DNA of 64,000 nucleotides, taken from the NCBI GenBank assembly GCA_902728285.1, contig CACVBU010000803.1, positions 378,396-442,395 on the forward strand. The letters run 5' to 3'. Positions 63,495-64,000 of this stretch are shown one piece after another. Position 1 is the first letter of the stretch. Every line of letters starts with the position of its first letter. This stretch comes from Clytia hemisphaerica (taxonomy: Eukaryota > Cnidaria > Hydrozoa > Leptothecata > Clytiidae). A program made the position numbers and the translations under genes. The notes beneath the pieces are model-generated. The model was not told the DNA's origin and ran no database searches. It saw only the letters and a list, made by a program, of their open reading frames with translations.

Positions 63495-64000
63495 TTTTAA
63501 AATATTTTTACGAATTATCTGTATTGTTTAAAACCAAATTAATATTATTTCAACAAGCAGATGATGATAAACAAAAGGTACATTAAAAAAAAGACTAGAG
63601 CAATTCTTTAAATCTCTATTATTTGTTATCATTATTAAGAGTATTGAGTTAGGCTTTGAAAGCCTGGCAGACAGGCGGTTAACTAGAAGACTCGGATTTT
63701 TTGTATAAAATAATAAAAGGCTTTGTTCCTACTTATCTAACAAATATTCTTCCTCCCCAGAGAGGAGAGGAAGAACGCAATGCAGGGCAAAGGATAAAAC
63801 CACCACGCAAGGCACCTTTCTGAAGAACCGAGCGTTATCGTGCCTCTTTCTTTCCTTTTTGCATAAATGAATGGAAAAACCTCGGAGATCATATTACTCT
63901 AGGGCTGATTTATGTCATTTTTTCTTTTGATCATGAAAGTATAGTCCTTGAAGAGTCAGAAAACGTGTGTGGCGTTATTTGGATCAGGCACAAATTTCCA
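63495..64000. other. Upstream of COQ3 to the window end
   Basis: The 24 nt before the COQ3 ATG follow a splice acceptor (CAATACAG, exon edge 63518). Beyond that I see no gene. Confidence 0.4.

Noticed and set aside
1-64000. CRISPR array, phage, bacterial operon or defence system
   Set aside because: Gene structure, introns and repeat types are animal; the tandem repeats have no spacer architecture.

Overview
The window is AT-rich nuclear DNA from an invertebrate animal. The evidence is intron-bearing metazoan genes with GT..AG introns (COQ3, PTRHD1, WARS2, a POU-homeodomain factor, a glycogen-targeting PP1 subunit), intronless rhodopsin-class receptors, a non-LTR retrotransposon, a tRNA-derived SINE and very many short inverted-repeat transposons (MITEs). 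The composition and gene style would fit an ascidian, a cnidarian or similar; I cannot fix the phylum. No bacterial, CRISPR or viral genes are visible.

Left third (1-20.4 kb): a receptor neighbourhood. Two near-identical intact seven-transmembrane receptors face each other (2911-3813 minus, 19418-20320 plus) inside an inverted segmental duplication (arms about 2911-5800 and 18115-20320). Between them lie two pieces of a third receptor (7320-7467 plus, 16551-16880 minus) that look like one gene split by an inversion. The same interval holds a LINE that lost its reverse transcriptase (830-2785), an unrecognised three-exon gene for an acidic protein (8378-10847), a 122-bp tandem repeat and a 3.9-kb TA-flanked transposon shell (12479-16396) inserted into a repeat whose uninterrupted copy is at 1-470.

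Middle (20.7-37 kb): three minus-strand genes in a row, POU factor (24353-25744), PTRHD1 (21871-22872) and the first coding exon of mitochondrial tryptophanyl-tRNA synthetase (20780-21049), then a MITE-rich stretch. A 2.6-kb TA-flanked element (31846-34448) contains five CCAAT boxes spaced about 32 bp apart. A single-exon PPP1R3-type gene follows (36254-36961 minus).

Right part (37-64 kb): mostly gene-free, with a tandem duplication (38440-39551), a near-perfect hairpin element (40753-40926) and about fifteen MITEs. It ends in the complete five-exon COQ3 gene (58992-63494 minus), whose introns carry three repeat insertions.

The host genes are unrelated housekeeping or regulatory genes: ubiquinone synthesis and organellar translation in mitochondria, glycogen metabolism, peptidyl-tRNA hydrolase-fold protein and transcription. 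They do not form one pathway. What unifies the window is transposition and duplication: at least nine MITE families with readable target-site duplications, several nested or with a paralogous empty site, have been reshaping a small lineage-specific receptor family.
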